This document shows positions 9,215 through 17,391 of a stretch of DNA of 64,000 nucleotides, in pieces (within the stretch, counting starts at the first letter, position 1; every line of letters begins with the position of its first letter). The notes below the pieces were generated by a model that saw only the letters and a list, made by a program, of their open reading frames with translations, was not told the origin of the DNA and made no database searches. The DNA comes from CAZFER01 sp964517495. GTDB lineage: Bacteria; Hinthialibacterota; Hinthialibacteria; Hinthialibacterales; Hinthialibacteraceae. The position numbers were made by a program, and so were the translations under genes. The DNA is taken from positions 1 to 64,000 of the forward strand of contig CAZFER010000012.1 of the NCBI GenBank assembly GCA_964517495.1. The letters run 5' to 3'.

Positions 9215-9719
9215 AAAGCCATTCCTGGAAGATAAAGATTAAATAGTTCTGAACACCCTTAAACCATTAAAGATAAATTAATTCATATTATTTATCGTGA
9301 AATATCAATAGGACTAAATGCAAATTTTAAAACTTAATTCCTCATCTTTTTTGCACTATTTATCCCTATAAAAAACAATGTCAAAAAATATTACACCATT
9401 TCTTTTTACATTCCAAGAGGGAAAAGCAAAAAATCTGCAAATTAATTTTACATAAAGGGGCTTTACTTTGAAAAATCAAAAAAGATGAATACGTATCATG
9501 GGAAAAATCAGTTGATTGAAAATACCTTCTCCAATAGCAAAAAATTTGAATGTGGTTTTTTTACCCCACAAAAAATTTAAAAAAACAGAGCACTTTTAAA
9601 CCGTAAATTTTGAGATTATTGATATTCAAAGCCATTGAAGGGAGAGTGGATACAAATCTAAATCCACATGGGGGAATATTACAAATACATAAATAAAGAG
9701 GGTATAACAGTTGGAACTA
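9215..9719. other. Gene-free AT-rich spacer (505 bp)
   Basis: A very AT-rich region rich in A and T runs, with no credible open frame on either strand. One weak inverted repeat (TGTGG/CCACA around a T run) lies near 9551-9572. It probably holds the promoter of the sigma54 activator at its left end and the transcript end of the MarR gene at its right. I see no clear terminator. Confidence 0.5.
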
Positions 9720-10313
9720 TTATTCCTTTATATCCATATCTTCCAATGTCTTTACCGTTTTGGCAACCACACAATCCACATCGGTTTCGCAGCAATTAAT
9801 TCCACCCTCAAAACCGCAGGCCATGCAAAGTTTGGAAGCGACTTGTTCATCATCAATAAAGTCTTTGAGAAATTCTTCCAACACTCTTTCCAGCCTATCA
9901 ACCGTTTCAGGTCTTAACCTCCAAAGAATCCGATGCATCCGGCTTTCGGTCTCGGATAAAAGATCATCCGCCAGTTGCTTTCCCTGTTCCGTCAATTCCA
10001 CATAAACCGAGCGGTGATCATTGTCTCCGTGAGCTCGTTTAACCCAACCATTCTTTTCCAACCGATTCACCGCTTTGGTGGCTCCAGAGATTGTATGGCC
10101 AAGCCCCAATGAAATTTCACCTATGGTAACATGATCATTTAAAGCAAGAAAACGAAGGGCATCCGCCTGCGCATCGGTCACCTTTAATCCAAGAAGCCGA
10201 GAAAGCGCTTCCCCACTGGTCGCCTGTCGCACTGCCGCAGCAAAGAGGATAAAACTCCGCGTCAAACGGTGCGTTTGTTCCATCATAACCATGTCATTTC
10301 CGTTTGCCGCCAC
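9720..10313 (-). CDS. MarR-family regulator with a C-terminal five-cysteine cluster
   Basis: A 197-residue winged-helix regulator. The MarR fold is seen in the HTH part (ITIGEISLGLGHTISGATKAV-like, residues about 62-82) and the wing (GDNDHRSVYVELTEQGKQL, 96-114). MarR proteins are usually about 140-160 residues. This one adds a tail with cysteines at 163, 166, 174, 175 and 181 (CX2CX7CCX5C), a spacing suited to a metal or Fe-S site or a redox switch. It lies 34 bp downstream of an A-type Fe-S carrier gene on the same strand, so the two are likely co-transcribed. That context suggests sensing of iron, Fe-S status or oxidants, which is inference. The start is GTG at 10313 with AAAGG 7 nt upstream; ATG at 10292 is an alternative. 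Confidence 0.85.
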   Translation of the reverse strand: MAANGNDMVMMEQTHRLTRSFILFAAAVRQATSGEALSRLLGLKVTDAQADALRFLALNDHVTIGEISLGLGHTISGATKAVNRLEKNGWVKRAHGDNDHRSVYVELTEQGKQLADDLLSETESRMHRILWRLRPETVDRLERVLEEFLKDFIDDEQVASKLCMACGFEGGINCCETDVDCVVAKTVKTLEDMDIKE

Positions 10314-10347
10314 GTTTTAGCCTTTCTTAATCAGATTAAATGTGGAT

Positions 10348-10674
10348 TTAAGCTGAGAAGGAAGAACCACAACCACAACTTTGTGTTGCGTTTGGGTTAT
10401 TAAATACAAATCCACTGCCGTTTAAGCCATCGGTGTAATCCAATGTTGTACCGCTCAAATAAAGAAAACTTTTCGAATCGATCACTATTTTCACGCCGTT
10501 ACTGTCAAAAATCCGATCGTTTTCTCCCTCATTTGTATCAAAATTAAGCGAATACGTGAGTCCAGAACATCCCCCGCCTTTTACCCCGACACGCAAACCC
10601 GTGGATTCTGGAAGGTTTTGTGCTTCAATTAACCTCTTTACTTCTTTTACTGCGAGATCAGTTAATGTGATCAT
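10348..10674 (-). CDS. A-type iron-sulfur carrier protein (IscA/ErpA/HesB family)
   Basis: A 108-residue protein of normal family length that carries and delivers Fe-S clusters to apo-enzymes. All three ligand cysteines are present: C36 in GGGCSGLTY, and C100 and C102 in the C-terminal CGCGSSFS motif. The family's opening segment (ITLTDLAVKEVKRLI) is also clear. The sequence does not separate IscA, ErpA and SufA subtypes, so no symbol is given. RBS AAGGAG lies 10 nt before the ATG. It is the first gene of a probable two-gene unit with the Cys-rich MarR regulator, and is transcribed divergently from bioF. A perfect palindrome lies about 100 bp upstream of its start. Confidence 0.93.
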   Translation of the reverse strand: MITLTDLAVKEVKRLIEAQNLPESTGLRVGVKGGGCSGLTYSLNFDTNEGENDRIFDSNGVKIVIDSKSFLYLSGTTLDYTDGLNGSGFVFNNPNATQSCGCGSSFSA

Positions 10675-10773
10675 TCGGCTATGCTCCTTTATTTTATTGT
10701 TACTAAAGATACGTTAGGATCTTGCTATGCAATTTTCGCACTAGTAATTCTAACTACTAATTCTAAATCGTTT

Positions 10774-10790
10774 ACTTGACATCGTCAAGT
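10774..10790. promoter_or_regulatory. Perfect inverted repeat, likely operator, in the iscA-like/bioF divergent promoter
   Basis: ACTTGAC-ATC-GTCAAGT is a perfect 7-bp inverted repeat with a 3-bp spacer. Read on the plus strand it contains a -35-like TTGACA (10776-10781), with an AT-rich -10-like TATTAT or TTATTC 15-17 bp further on. A bound repressor would therefore block bioF transcription. The same core, CTTGACATNGTCAAG followed by TATT, occurs upstream of purB at 27427-27441. The size and symmetry suit a MarR-type dimer, and the nearby MarR gene is the obvious candidate regulator. Confidence 0.65.
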
Positions 10791-10836
10791 ATTAAATATT
10801 ATTCAATGCTAATTCTTTTTAAAGATGTGAGAAAGA

Positions 10837-12009
10837 ATGAACAGTTGGAAAACGTATATTGAAAATCACCTGGAATCGGCAAAAGACCGTGATCAATATC
10901 GCTTTCTGAAAACATTTGATGCCATTGAACCCGGTTATCTCATCAAAAATGGCAAGCGCTATTTAAACTTGAGCGCCAATGATTATCTGGGCCTGGCTGC
11001 TTCTCAACCATCAACTCAGGTAATCAAGAATGATAAAGGGCCAGCTGGTGCGGGGGCGTCCCGGTTAATCACCGGTAATTTACCCTCCCATACAGAGTTG
11101 GAACATACCCTTGCCAACTGGAAAAAAACTCCCTCGGCCTTGATTTTTCCCTCGGGTTACCAAACCAATCTTGGATTAATCACCGCCTTGGCAGGCCGTG
11201 GAGATGGGCTATTTTGCGACCGCTTCAATCATGCCTCCATCTTTGATGGCTGCCTGCTTTCAGGAGCACATTTATATCGCTACAAGCACAATGATTTGAG
11301 TGAATTAGAAGCACTTTTGGCTGAAAATAAATGCAAAAAGCGAATGATCATCACCGATGGGGTATTCTCCATGGACGGTAACCTGGCCGACCTCCCCGGC
11401 TTAAACCGGTTAGCCCAACGATACGATGCGTTGCTAATCGTTGATGAAGCACACGCCACTGGCGTTTTAGGTGAAACAGGCGCTGGCAGTTGGAATCACT
11501 GTAACCTGGCATGGCAAGAACATGTCGTATTGATGGGAACCTTAAGCAAAGCAGTCGGGGCACAAGGTGGCTTCGTTTGTGGATCAGAAGCACTAACAAA
11601 TTACCTCATCAATTTCAGCCGGGCTTTTATCTATTCAACGGGTATCTCACCCTATCTCGCTACTGTCTCTTTAAACAACATCAACCGCATTCAAACCGAT
11701 GCAAATTTAATCGATTCTTTACACGATAATACCCGCTTTTTCCGCCAAACCTTAATGGATCATACCATTCCTGTCCCCGATCATCCCACCCCTATCATTC
11801 CCATCATCATCGGTGAAAGCCAAAAAGCCCTGCAGATGGCAAACAACCTCTTCCAATCCGGCATCGTTGCCCTGGCCTTCCGCCCCCCCACCGTCCCTGA
11901 AGGAACGGCGAGGCTACGCCTATCCATCAGCGCCGCCCATAAAAAAGAGGATCTAAAAAGAGCCGCAGAATGCATCGCAGGGTTAACAAGGATGGATTGC
12001 GTTGTTTAA
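10837..12009 (+). CDS. bioF: 8-amino-7-oxononanoate synthase (biotin synthesis)
   Basis: A PLP-dependent alpha-oxoamine synthase that condenses pimeloyl-ACP or -CoA with L-alanine in the first step of the biotin ring pathway. It is 390 residues, as expected. Motifs seen: NLSANDYLGL near 44-53, GAGASRLITGN at 71-81, GVFSMDGN, DEAHATGVLG (D203, H206), and the PLP lysine K238 in GTLSKAVGAQGG. The family also includes 2-amino-3-ketobutyrate CoA ligase and 5-aminolevulinate synthase; the length and the SRLITGN and IYSTGISP segments favour BioF. No other bio gene is visible nearby. It starts about 47 bp downstream of the shared palindrome and is divergent from the Fe-S carrier gene. Biotin synthase needs Fe-S clusters, which makes shared control plausible. 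Confidence 0.85.
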   Translation: MNSWKTYIENHLESAKDRDQYRFLKTFDAIEPGYLIKNGKRYLNLSANDYLGLAASQPSTQVIKNDKGPAGAGASRLITGNLPSHTELEHTLANWKKTPSALIFPSGYQTNLGLITALAGRGDGLFCDRFNHASIFDGCLLSGAHLYRYKHNDLSELEALLAENKCKKRMIITDGVFSMDGNLADLPGLNRLAQRYDALLIVDEAHATGVLGETGAGSWNHCNLAWQEHVVLMGTLSKAVGAQGGFVCGSEALTNYLINFSRAFIYSTGISPYLATVSLNNINRIQTDANLIDSLHDNTRFFRQTLMDHTIPVPDHPTPIIPIIIGESQKALQMANNLFQSGIVALAFRPPTVPEGTARLRLSISAAHKKEDLKRAAECIAGLTRMDCVV

Positions 12010-12153
12010 ACCATCACGTTTTCTTCATGTTAAATTAAAAGTTAATGACGTTGATTTATTTATCTTCCTTATATCCAACCCTTAATACATATATATTACT
12101 TTTATCTGAATACCCGCAACAAACCGTAATCCAAGGTGATTAGGAGATATAGT

Positions 12154-13644
12154 ATGAAAGCCATTTCATCATTCATCGCACTCATGGCACTGCTGCTTGC
12201 TGTGTGCCCACACAATGTGGTCCGTTGCAAAGAATTCGACATGAAACCTTTTTGGGATGATAAAACGCCTTTGGAAAATCCTCACAAAGGCTGGTATCAC
12301 CATTATCCTGATAACCACATCAACAAATACATTATAAAAAAAGATTCTCACCTGCTTGATTTCCCTGGGATGGACCATCTTTACATCCGCCTGGCATGGG
12401 CATACCTGGAACCGGAAGAAGGAAAGTTCAATTGGGATATGATTGACGACATCATAAAAAAATGGACTGATCAAGGACTAAAAATAGCGTTCCGAATCAG
12501 TTGTAAAGAAACAAGCACAGACCGTATTGAACAACAATTCGCCACCCCAAAATGGGTAATGGAAGCCGGTGCCAAGGGTGGATATTACCGCAACGGCAAG
12601 CAAGTTGGACCTGACGGCCCCTGGGAACCGGTATTTGATGATCCTGTGTTCCTCCAAAAACTTGAGCATTTCATTCAAGCGTTTGCTGACCGTTATGATG
12701 GTAAACCCTGGATTCGATATATTGACATTGGAAGCATTGGTGATTGGGGAGAAGGCCATACCCACTCAGGCAGTCGAAAGGATTATGGGTACACGCCGCG
12801 TAGAAAACATATCGATATCCACCTGAAGCACTTCAAACAAACCCAACTGGTCATCACGGATGATTACGTATACAGTATCGACAATCTGGAAGACCGCGAA
12901 AAACTCCATCGCTATATCATTGAACAAGGCATCTCTTACCGGGATGACAGTCCACTGGTGAATTGGTATGTCAAAACATATCCGGAAACCTATTCCGTAC
13001 GCAGCCCGGGATTCTTTAAAGATGCTTACCTCAATACCCCGACCGTTTTTGAATTGCAACACTATCACGCTGTAAAACGGGATGGCAACTGGAAAGCAAA
13101 AGAAGGCTCTTACATCTCACAATACGCCAAAGGAAAAACCGGTCCTGATTTCTTTCATGGCGCGCTTGAATTGTTACACGCCACCTATATCGGATACCAC
13201 GGCGACGCCCATGAGTGGCTGACAGAAAATCCAAAACGAACTGTCGAATTACTGAATCGCTGTGGGTATTGGTATTTCCTGCATCATGTAAAAATTCCGG
13301 ATACCATTAAGACTGGGGGAAATTGCCAAATCCAAATGGAATGGCAAAACCGTGGAGTGGCTCCCGCCTATCATCCATACCATTTGTATATCCGGCTTGA
13401 AGGTCCAAAAACATTGGATATTGAATTGAACGCCAACAATCAGCGATGGTTGCCATCAAATAAAACCTGCATGGAAAACTATACGCTTTCCATACCCAAT
13501 TCACTTCCCCCGGGACAATACACGTTCAAAATGAAACTCTTTTCACAACAAGATAATCGTGACGTTTTCCTTGCATTGGACCCCAATCGCATGGATAAAC
13601 AAAATTACTATAAAATTGGTGAAATAACCATTGTGCACCCTTAA
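12154..13644 (+). CDS. Secreted TIM-barrel glycoside-hydrolase-like protein (DUF4832-type)
   Basis: A 496-residue exported protein. A signal peptide (ISSFIALMALLLAVCP) leads into NPHKGWYHHYPDNH, close to the NPxKGW start typical of DUF4874/DUF4832 proteins. The barrel region looks like clan A glycoside hydrolases: IRLAWAYLEPEEGKFNWD near residue 75, and DIGSIGDWGEGHTHSG near 190, whose Glu is a candidate acid/base. A C-terminal beta domain (MEWQNRGVAPAYHPYHLYI) matches the DUF4832 tail. Substrate unknown; the nearby sulfatase and GH88 enzyme suggest polysaccharide breakdown. ATG at 12154 has TAGGAG 7 nt upstream and directly precedes the signal peptide, so it is preferred to an upstream in-frame GTG. 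Confidence 0.75.
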   Translation: MKAISSFIALMALLLAVCPHNVVRCKEFDMKPFWDDKTPLENPHKGWYHHYPDNHINKYIIKKDSHLLDFPGMDHLYIRLAWAYLEPEEGKFNWDMIDDIIKKWTDQGLKIAFRISCKETSTDRIEQQFATPKWVMEAGAKGGYYRNGKQVGPDGPWEPVFDDPVFLQKLEHFIQAFADRYDGKPWIRYIDIGSIGDWGEGHTHSGSRKDYGYTPRRKHIDIHLKHFKQTQLVITDDYVYSIDNLEDREKLHRYIIEQGISYRDDSPLVNWYVKTYPETYSVRSPGFFKDAYLNTPTVFELQHYHAVKRDGNWKAKEGSYISQYAKGKTGPDFFHGALELLHATYIGYHGDAHEWLTENPKRTVELLNRCGYWYFLHHVKIPDTIKTGGNCQIQMEWQNRGVAPAYHPYHLYIRLEGPKTLDIELNANNQRWLPSNKTCMENYTLSIPNSLPPGQYTFKMKLFSQQDNRDVFLALDPNRMDKQNYYKIGEITIVHP

Positions 13645-13693
13645 TCGTTACGTATTCACAATTATTGTTTTATAACGTGTTGGAGCAAAATCA

Positions 13694-14134
13694 ATGAGAA
13701 CAGCTGCGGACATCATCCTCTATTGCTCAGTGCTATTCACCGCCATCCTGATGCTGTATGCTGGCGAGCCTACCACGCCGTCATGGTATGTGACAGCCAT
13801 ACCATTCCTTCTCTGGACATCAATCCCCTATGGAATCCTCCTGGCCTTCAATCGATTGTTCCCATCTTCCCCAAGAAAGAATGGCACGGTATTACTGACA
13901 GCCGCCCTGATCTCAGGTTTCGCGATATATTGCCTGGTAAACGCTTTCTTCCTAAATCCCGACCCCCAAAGCGGGATTGTCTTTATATTTCTCCCTCTCT
14001 ATCAAATCGCAGCCGCAATTATAGGCGGCCTAATCAGCCTGGCCCTGTTAAAAAGGTCATCAGCCCCAAAAAGAAAAACCTCCAACCAGGTATCTCACCC
14101 AACGCCAACTCATTTCGAAAACAAGTGTAATTAA
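13694..14134 (+). CDS. Small four-helix membrane protein, function unknown
   Basis: 146 residues with about four hydrophobic segments (for example IILYCSVLFTAILMLYA, VLLTAALISGFAIYCLVNAF, IAAAIIGGLISLALL) and a polar basic C-terminal tail, so it is an inner-membrane protein. I do not recognise a family. GGAG lies about 9 nt before the ATG. It follows the TIM-barrel gene by about 50 bp on the same strand and could share its transcript. An overlapping frame of 135 codons lacks hydrophobic pattern and is judged a shadow. Confidence 0.6.
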   Translation: MRTAADIILYCSVLFTAILMLYAGEPTTPSWYVTAIPFLLWTSIPYGILLAFNRLFPSSPRKNGTVLLTAALISGFAIYCLVNAFFLNPDPQSGIVFIFLPLYQIAAAIIGGLISLALLKRSSAPKRKTSNQVSHPTPTHFENKCN

Positions 14135-14245
14135 TCATGCATTAGAATACTTAGCATTGATAAAGAGACTAAGTTGAGATAATTGACGGTTCACCCAGGA
14201 TCAGGATAAAATTGAATTATATAGACATACGAAGGAGATTTTGTC

Positions 14246-14482
14246 ATGACCAGATGGGATATAGATGTCCCAGATAAAACCGACCTAGCCGTCCGCCGGT
14301 ATCTTGCCCGCTCTGGAGGCAGAACAGGGGATTTATCCGAATTTGTTAATGAGGCTGTGCGCCGCCATATCTTCGATCTTACCGTGAGCCAGATCAAGAA
14401 TCGCAACGCCACATATAACCAAGAGGAAATCCTCGATTTGATCGACGAAGAGGTGGATGCAGCACGTGCGGATTGTTCTTGA
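14246..14482 (+). CDS. Ribbon-helix-helix-type antitoxin of a PIN toxin-antitoxin pair
   Basis: A 78-residue protein. The N-terminus has the short strand and two-helix pattern of RHH antitoxins (WDIDVPDKTDLAVRRYLA, then LSEFVNEAVRRHIFDL). The acidic C-terminal tail (EEILDLIDEEVDAARAD) would wrap the toxin. The RBS is strong (AAGGAG). Its 3' end overlaps the PIN toxin gene by 26 bp, the usual translational coupling in type II systems. It would both neutralise the toxin and repress the operon. Confidence 0.82.
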   Translation: MTRWDIDVPDKTDLAVRRYLARSGGRTGDLSEFVNEAVRRHIFDLTVSQIKNRNATYNQEEILDLIDEEVDAARADCS

Positions 14483-14882
14483 TACAAACGTCCTGATTGG
14501 TGCCTTGATTACCAGAGGCACGCCGCCGGATCATCTTTGTCATGCATGGTATCGTAGACAGTTCGATCTGGTTACATCCCCCGCCCAACTCCAGGAGATG
14601 GCGCGTGTAATTTCCCGCCCGCGGATGCAAAAATACATCAATCCGACAGAGGCCGAAGACCTCATTGAAAATCTCAATACACGCGCCCTTGTTGTAAAGA
14701 ACCTTCCGATCATCTCCCTTTCCTCTGATCCTGCAGATAATCTAATTCTGGCCACCGCGATTGCCGGAGAGGCCGATCTAATCGTCACCGGTGATATAAA
14801 ACATCTACTTGTCCTCGGCCAGGCCGAAGGTATACCTATTGTGTCCCCGCGGGAAGCATTAGAACGGATTAAAAATGAATAA
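14457..14882 (+). CDS. PIN-domain ribonuclease toxin (VapC-like, COG1569 type)
   Basis: A 141-residue PIN-domain protein that would cleave RNA when freed from its antitoxin. Acidic catalytic residues are seen in VLDTNVLIGAL (D9), in the LQEMARVI segment (Glu), in DPADNLILATA and in IVTGDIKHL (Asp). The motif set appears intact, so the enzyme is probably functional. It overlaps the antitoxin gene by 26 bp. The alternative GTG start at 14466 would give the family's common VRIVLDTNV N-terminus and sits at a better distance from GAGGTGG. Confidence 0.87.
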   Translation: MQHVRIVLDTNVLIGALITRGTPPDHLCHAWYRRQFDLVTSPAQLQEMARVISRPRMQKYINPTEAEDLIENLNTRALVVKNLPIISLSSDPADNLILATAIAGEADLIVTGDIKHLLVLGQAEGIPIVSPREALERIKNE

Positions 14883-15075
14883 TGGTATATCCCCAATCTC
14901 TCATATGATACGACTCCTGTTATCTCTTTTGAGTAGTATGCAACCAGTATAAAAGAAAATTAGAACTGAAACAAAGATTACATTTATACGAATCATGCTT
15001 GACCTGCGAGATAATTGTGCTTAATATTATTGTACCTTTTGAACAACTTGATAGAACAATAGAAAAAGAGATATC

Positions 15076-15873
15076 GTGAACCGTTTATATACAAGTGCTC
15101 TTCCATGGATGATAGGTATTTTGTTGCCTTTGGCTGCTGTGGGAAGGTGGTGGCTGTACATTCATGACACATCTGATCTGGCGAAGCCTGCTATGTTTGC
15201 TGGAACCATTTTGGGCATCTGGGTTGCATGCCTATCGGCATACGTGACACTTCTCAATTCCCAACATCAGGCGCTGACTGAGATTCAAAGACATTTCTTC
15301 TCCAGTAAACCGATCCATGCTCTCAAAGAACACGGACCGATTTATAACCAAGAATTCACCGATATTTGCTCAGGAAATTGGACCATTCAAAACAATGTCG
15401 GCGTTCGTTACATATCACTCATAGAATCGGATGAGGATTTACATGAGTCACGTAGAGAATTGTCAGGTTTGTATGAGTCACTCTGCTCACAAGTGGTACA
15501 GGGTATTATGACACGCAATATGATAATCTCTATGTTTCCGAACCTCATAGAAAGAGCGGCATGGATAACTGTAGTAGAGGAGATGCTTGCACTCAAAATC
15601 TCATGTACCCGATTTACGTACATAGAGATAGAGGCTTTTGTAAAGGCATGGAATACTTCAAGAAAGAGATACTGGCCTGTTTATCACAATATAGAGGTTG
15701 GCAAACCAAACATGCGAACTTTTGCCCGCATGCGACTCCATTTGATCAACGATGGCCCTTCCCTATGTGATTACAAAAATCGCGTGTTTCAACTTAATAT
15801 CAAAGATATCTTTCAATCGGAAGTTCAGGACAAAAACACACCGTTGACGCTTAAAATAGAAAGCCAAGAGTAA
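15076..15873 (+). CDS. Unrecognised protein with two N-terminal membrane helices
   Basis: 265 residues. Two membrane helices at the N-terminus (ALPWMIGILLPLAAVG and AMFAGTILGIWVACLSAYV) are followed by a roughly 200-residue soluble, mostly helical domain with scattered Cys and Trp. I do not recognise a family. The start is GTG with a weak purine-rich site (GAAAAAGAG) upstream. It stands alone between the toxin-antitoxin pair and the sulfatase. A hairpin (AAGGGC/GCCCTT, 15905-15928) lies about 30 bp past its stop but lacks a T run. Confidence 0.6.
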   Translation: MNRLYTSALPWMIGILLPLAAVGRWWLYIHDTSDLAKPAMFAGTILGIWVACLSAYVTLLNSQHQALTEIQRHFFSSKPIHALKEHGPIYNQEFTDICSGNWTIQNNVGVRYISLIESDEDLHESRRELSGLYESLCSQVVQGIMTRNMIISMFPNLIERAAWITVVEEMLALKISCTRFTYIEIEAFVKAWNTSRKRYWPVYHNIEVGKPNMRTFARMRLHLINDGPSLCDYKNRVFQLNIKDIFQSEVQDKNTPLTLKIESQE

Positions 15874-16008
15874 AAAAGTCCTAATAATCGTATGACCAGG
15901 TGGCAAGGGCAAGGCAAAGCCAGCCCTTGAGGCACTCCCACAAACCTATATATTTTAACCATTATCAAAGGCTTGCTAACATAAACCATCCACCCAGGAG
16001 TCAAAACC

Positions 16009-17355
16009 ATGCGCACCCCCACCCGCCGAAACTTCCTAAAAACCACCCTGGCAACCACACTAGCCACAACCTTACCCCCCAGCATCAGCCAGGGGCAAGA
16101 CACCCCTGCCCGAAAACCAAACGTCGTCATCCTCTTCATCGACGACCTGGGCTATGGCGACCTCGCCTGTTTCGGCAACAAGCGAATCCCCACGCCGCAT
16201 ATTGATTCCCTGGCCGCCAACGGCGCAAAGTGCACGATGTCCTATATTACCAATCCGCCCTGCTCGCCCAGCCGCTGCTGCCTGATGACCGGCATGTATG
16301 CACAGCGGTTCGGCAAGTCCGGTATGGCGCGCGGCCTGCCCATTCCTGAGGATCACCCCACCCTGGCCGAGTTCATGCGCGATGCCGGTTATGTGACCGG
16401 CCAGATCGGCAAATGGGATATCGGCTCAAACGAGCAGGGACCACACAAGCGCGGCTTTATGGAAGTAGCGCGCCATGCGCCGGGTAAACATTACAAACGC
16501 AGTCTGGAAGATGGCACACCCGTCTACCTGACCGATCTGGTCGGCGACTACATGGCCGAGTTCGTTGACAGGAACCACGATAAGCCCTTCTTCCTCTATT
16601 TCTCCCCCTTCGCCGTTCACTCGCCGGTCAAAGGTACTCCCCAGCATTACCGCGACCGCATCCCCGGCGGCGACGGCACCGACTACGAAGGGGCGGTGGT
16701 GGCGGTTGACGACGCCGTGGGCAAACTGCTCGCCATGCTGAAAAAACACCACATTGAAAAAGACACCCTCATTTTCCTCACCGGTGACAACGGCGCCAAT
16801 CAGGGTCAAGGCGGTTCGTCCGCACCCTACCGGGGCGGCAAGGGACCGGGCACCCAATTGGAAGGCTGGGTGCATACCCCCACCATCGTATCCTGGCCGG
16901 GAACCATCCCCGCCGGAGTTACCTACGAGGGGCTTATGTGCACCATGGATTTCTATGCCACCGCCGCAGCCGCAGCCGGGCAACCACTGCCCGAACGCTG
17001 TGAGGGCAAAAACCTCCTGCTCTACCTGAATGGCCAGAAAAAGGGTGACGCCCATGAGTTCATCTTCTGGCACAACGCCGACCCCACCGACGCCAAGCGC
17101 CGTAACCTATACGCCGTACGCTGGAAAAATTGGCGCTTGATAAAATACCCGGAGGGCTGGCGATTGTTTGACCTCAAGAACGATCCCAAAGAAACCCAAA
17201 ACCTGGCCAGCGAACACCCCCAGGTGGTCAACACCATGCGCAAAAAATATGACCAATTCGTCGCCACCCTCCCCCCCATAAAACCCAGCGCCGATTACAA
17301 AGGCGGCGCCCAGGTCCCCCAAGGCTGGGGCTGGCTAATCAGCGATGGGGAGTAG
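16009..17355 (+). CDS. Tat-exported sulfatase (formylglycine-dependent, arylsulfatase A type)
   Basis: A 448-residue type I sulfatase that hydrolyses sulfate esters, probably from polysaccharides. The Tat signal (RRNFLK, residues 6-11) is followed by a short hydrophobic stretch, so it should be exported folded. The active-site motif is CSPSR at 85-89, where C85 must be converted to formylglycine. The metal-binding DD pair is at 45-46 (IDDLGYGD), and LTGDNGA supplies later metal ligands. The maturation enzyme is not in the window. The DNA is visibly more GC-rich than its neighbours, with C/G-ending codons dominating, which suggests recent acquisition. RBS CAGGAG precedes the ATG. GH88 and TIM-barrel genes nearby point to degradation of sulfated uronic-acid polymers. 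Confidence 0.92.
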   Translation: MRTPTRRNFLKTTLATTLATTLPPSISQGQDTPARKPNVVILFIDDLGYGDLACFGNKRIPTPHIDSLAANGAKCTMSYITNPPCSPSRCCLMTGMYAQRFGKSGMARGLPIPEDHPTLAEFMRDAGYVTGQIGKWDIGSNEQGPHKRGFMEVARHAPGKHYKRSLEDGTPVYLTDLVGDYMAEFVDRNHDKPFFLYFSPFAVHSPVKGTPQHYRDRIPGGDGTDYEGAVVAVDDAVGKLLAMLKKHHIEKDTLIFLTGDNGANQGQGGSSAPYRGGKGPGTQLEGWVHTPTIVSWPGTIPAGVTYEGLMCTMDFYATAAAAAGQPLPERCEGKNLLLYLNGQKKGDAHEFIFWHNADPTDAKRRNLYAVRWKNWRLIKYPEGWRLFDLKNDPKETQNLASEHPQVVNTMRKKYDQFVATLPPIKPSADYKGGAQVPQGWGWLISDGE

Positions 17356-17391
17356 GTGAACATCAGCGTTGATTATTGGAGAAGAAACAAC

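Noticed and set aside
13723..14130. Plus-strand 135-codon frame overlapping the small membrane protein
   Set aside because: The other frame has a ribosome binding site and clear membrane helices. This one is Arg/Pro/Ser-rich without pattern.
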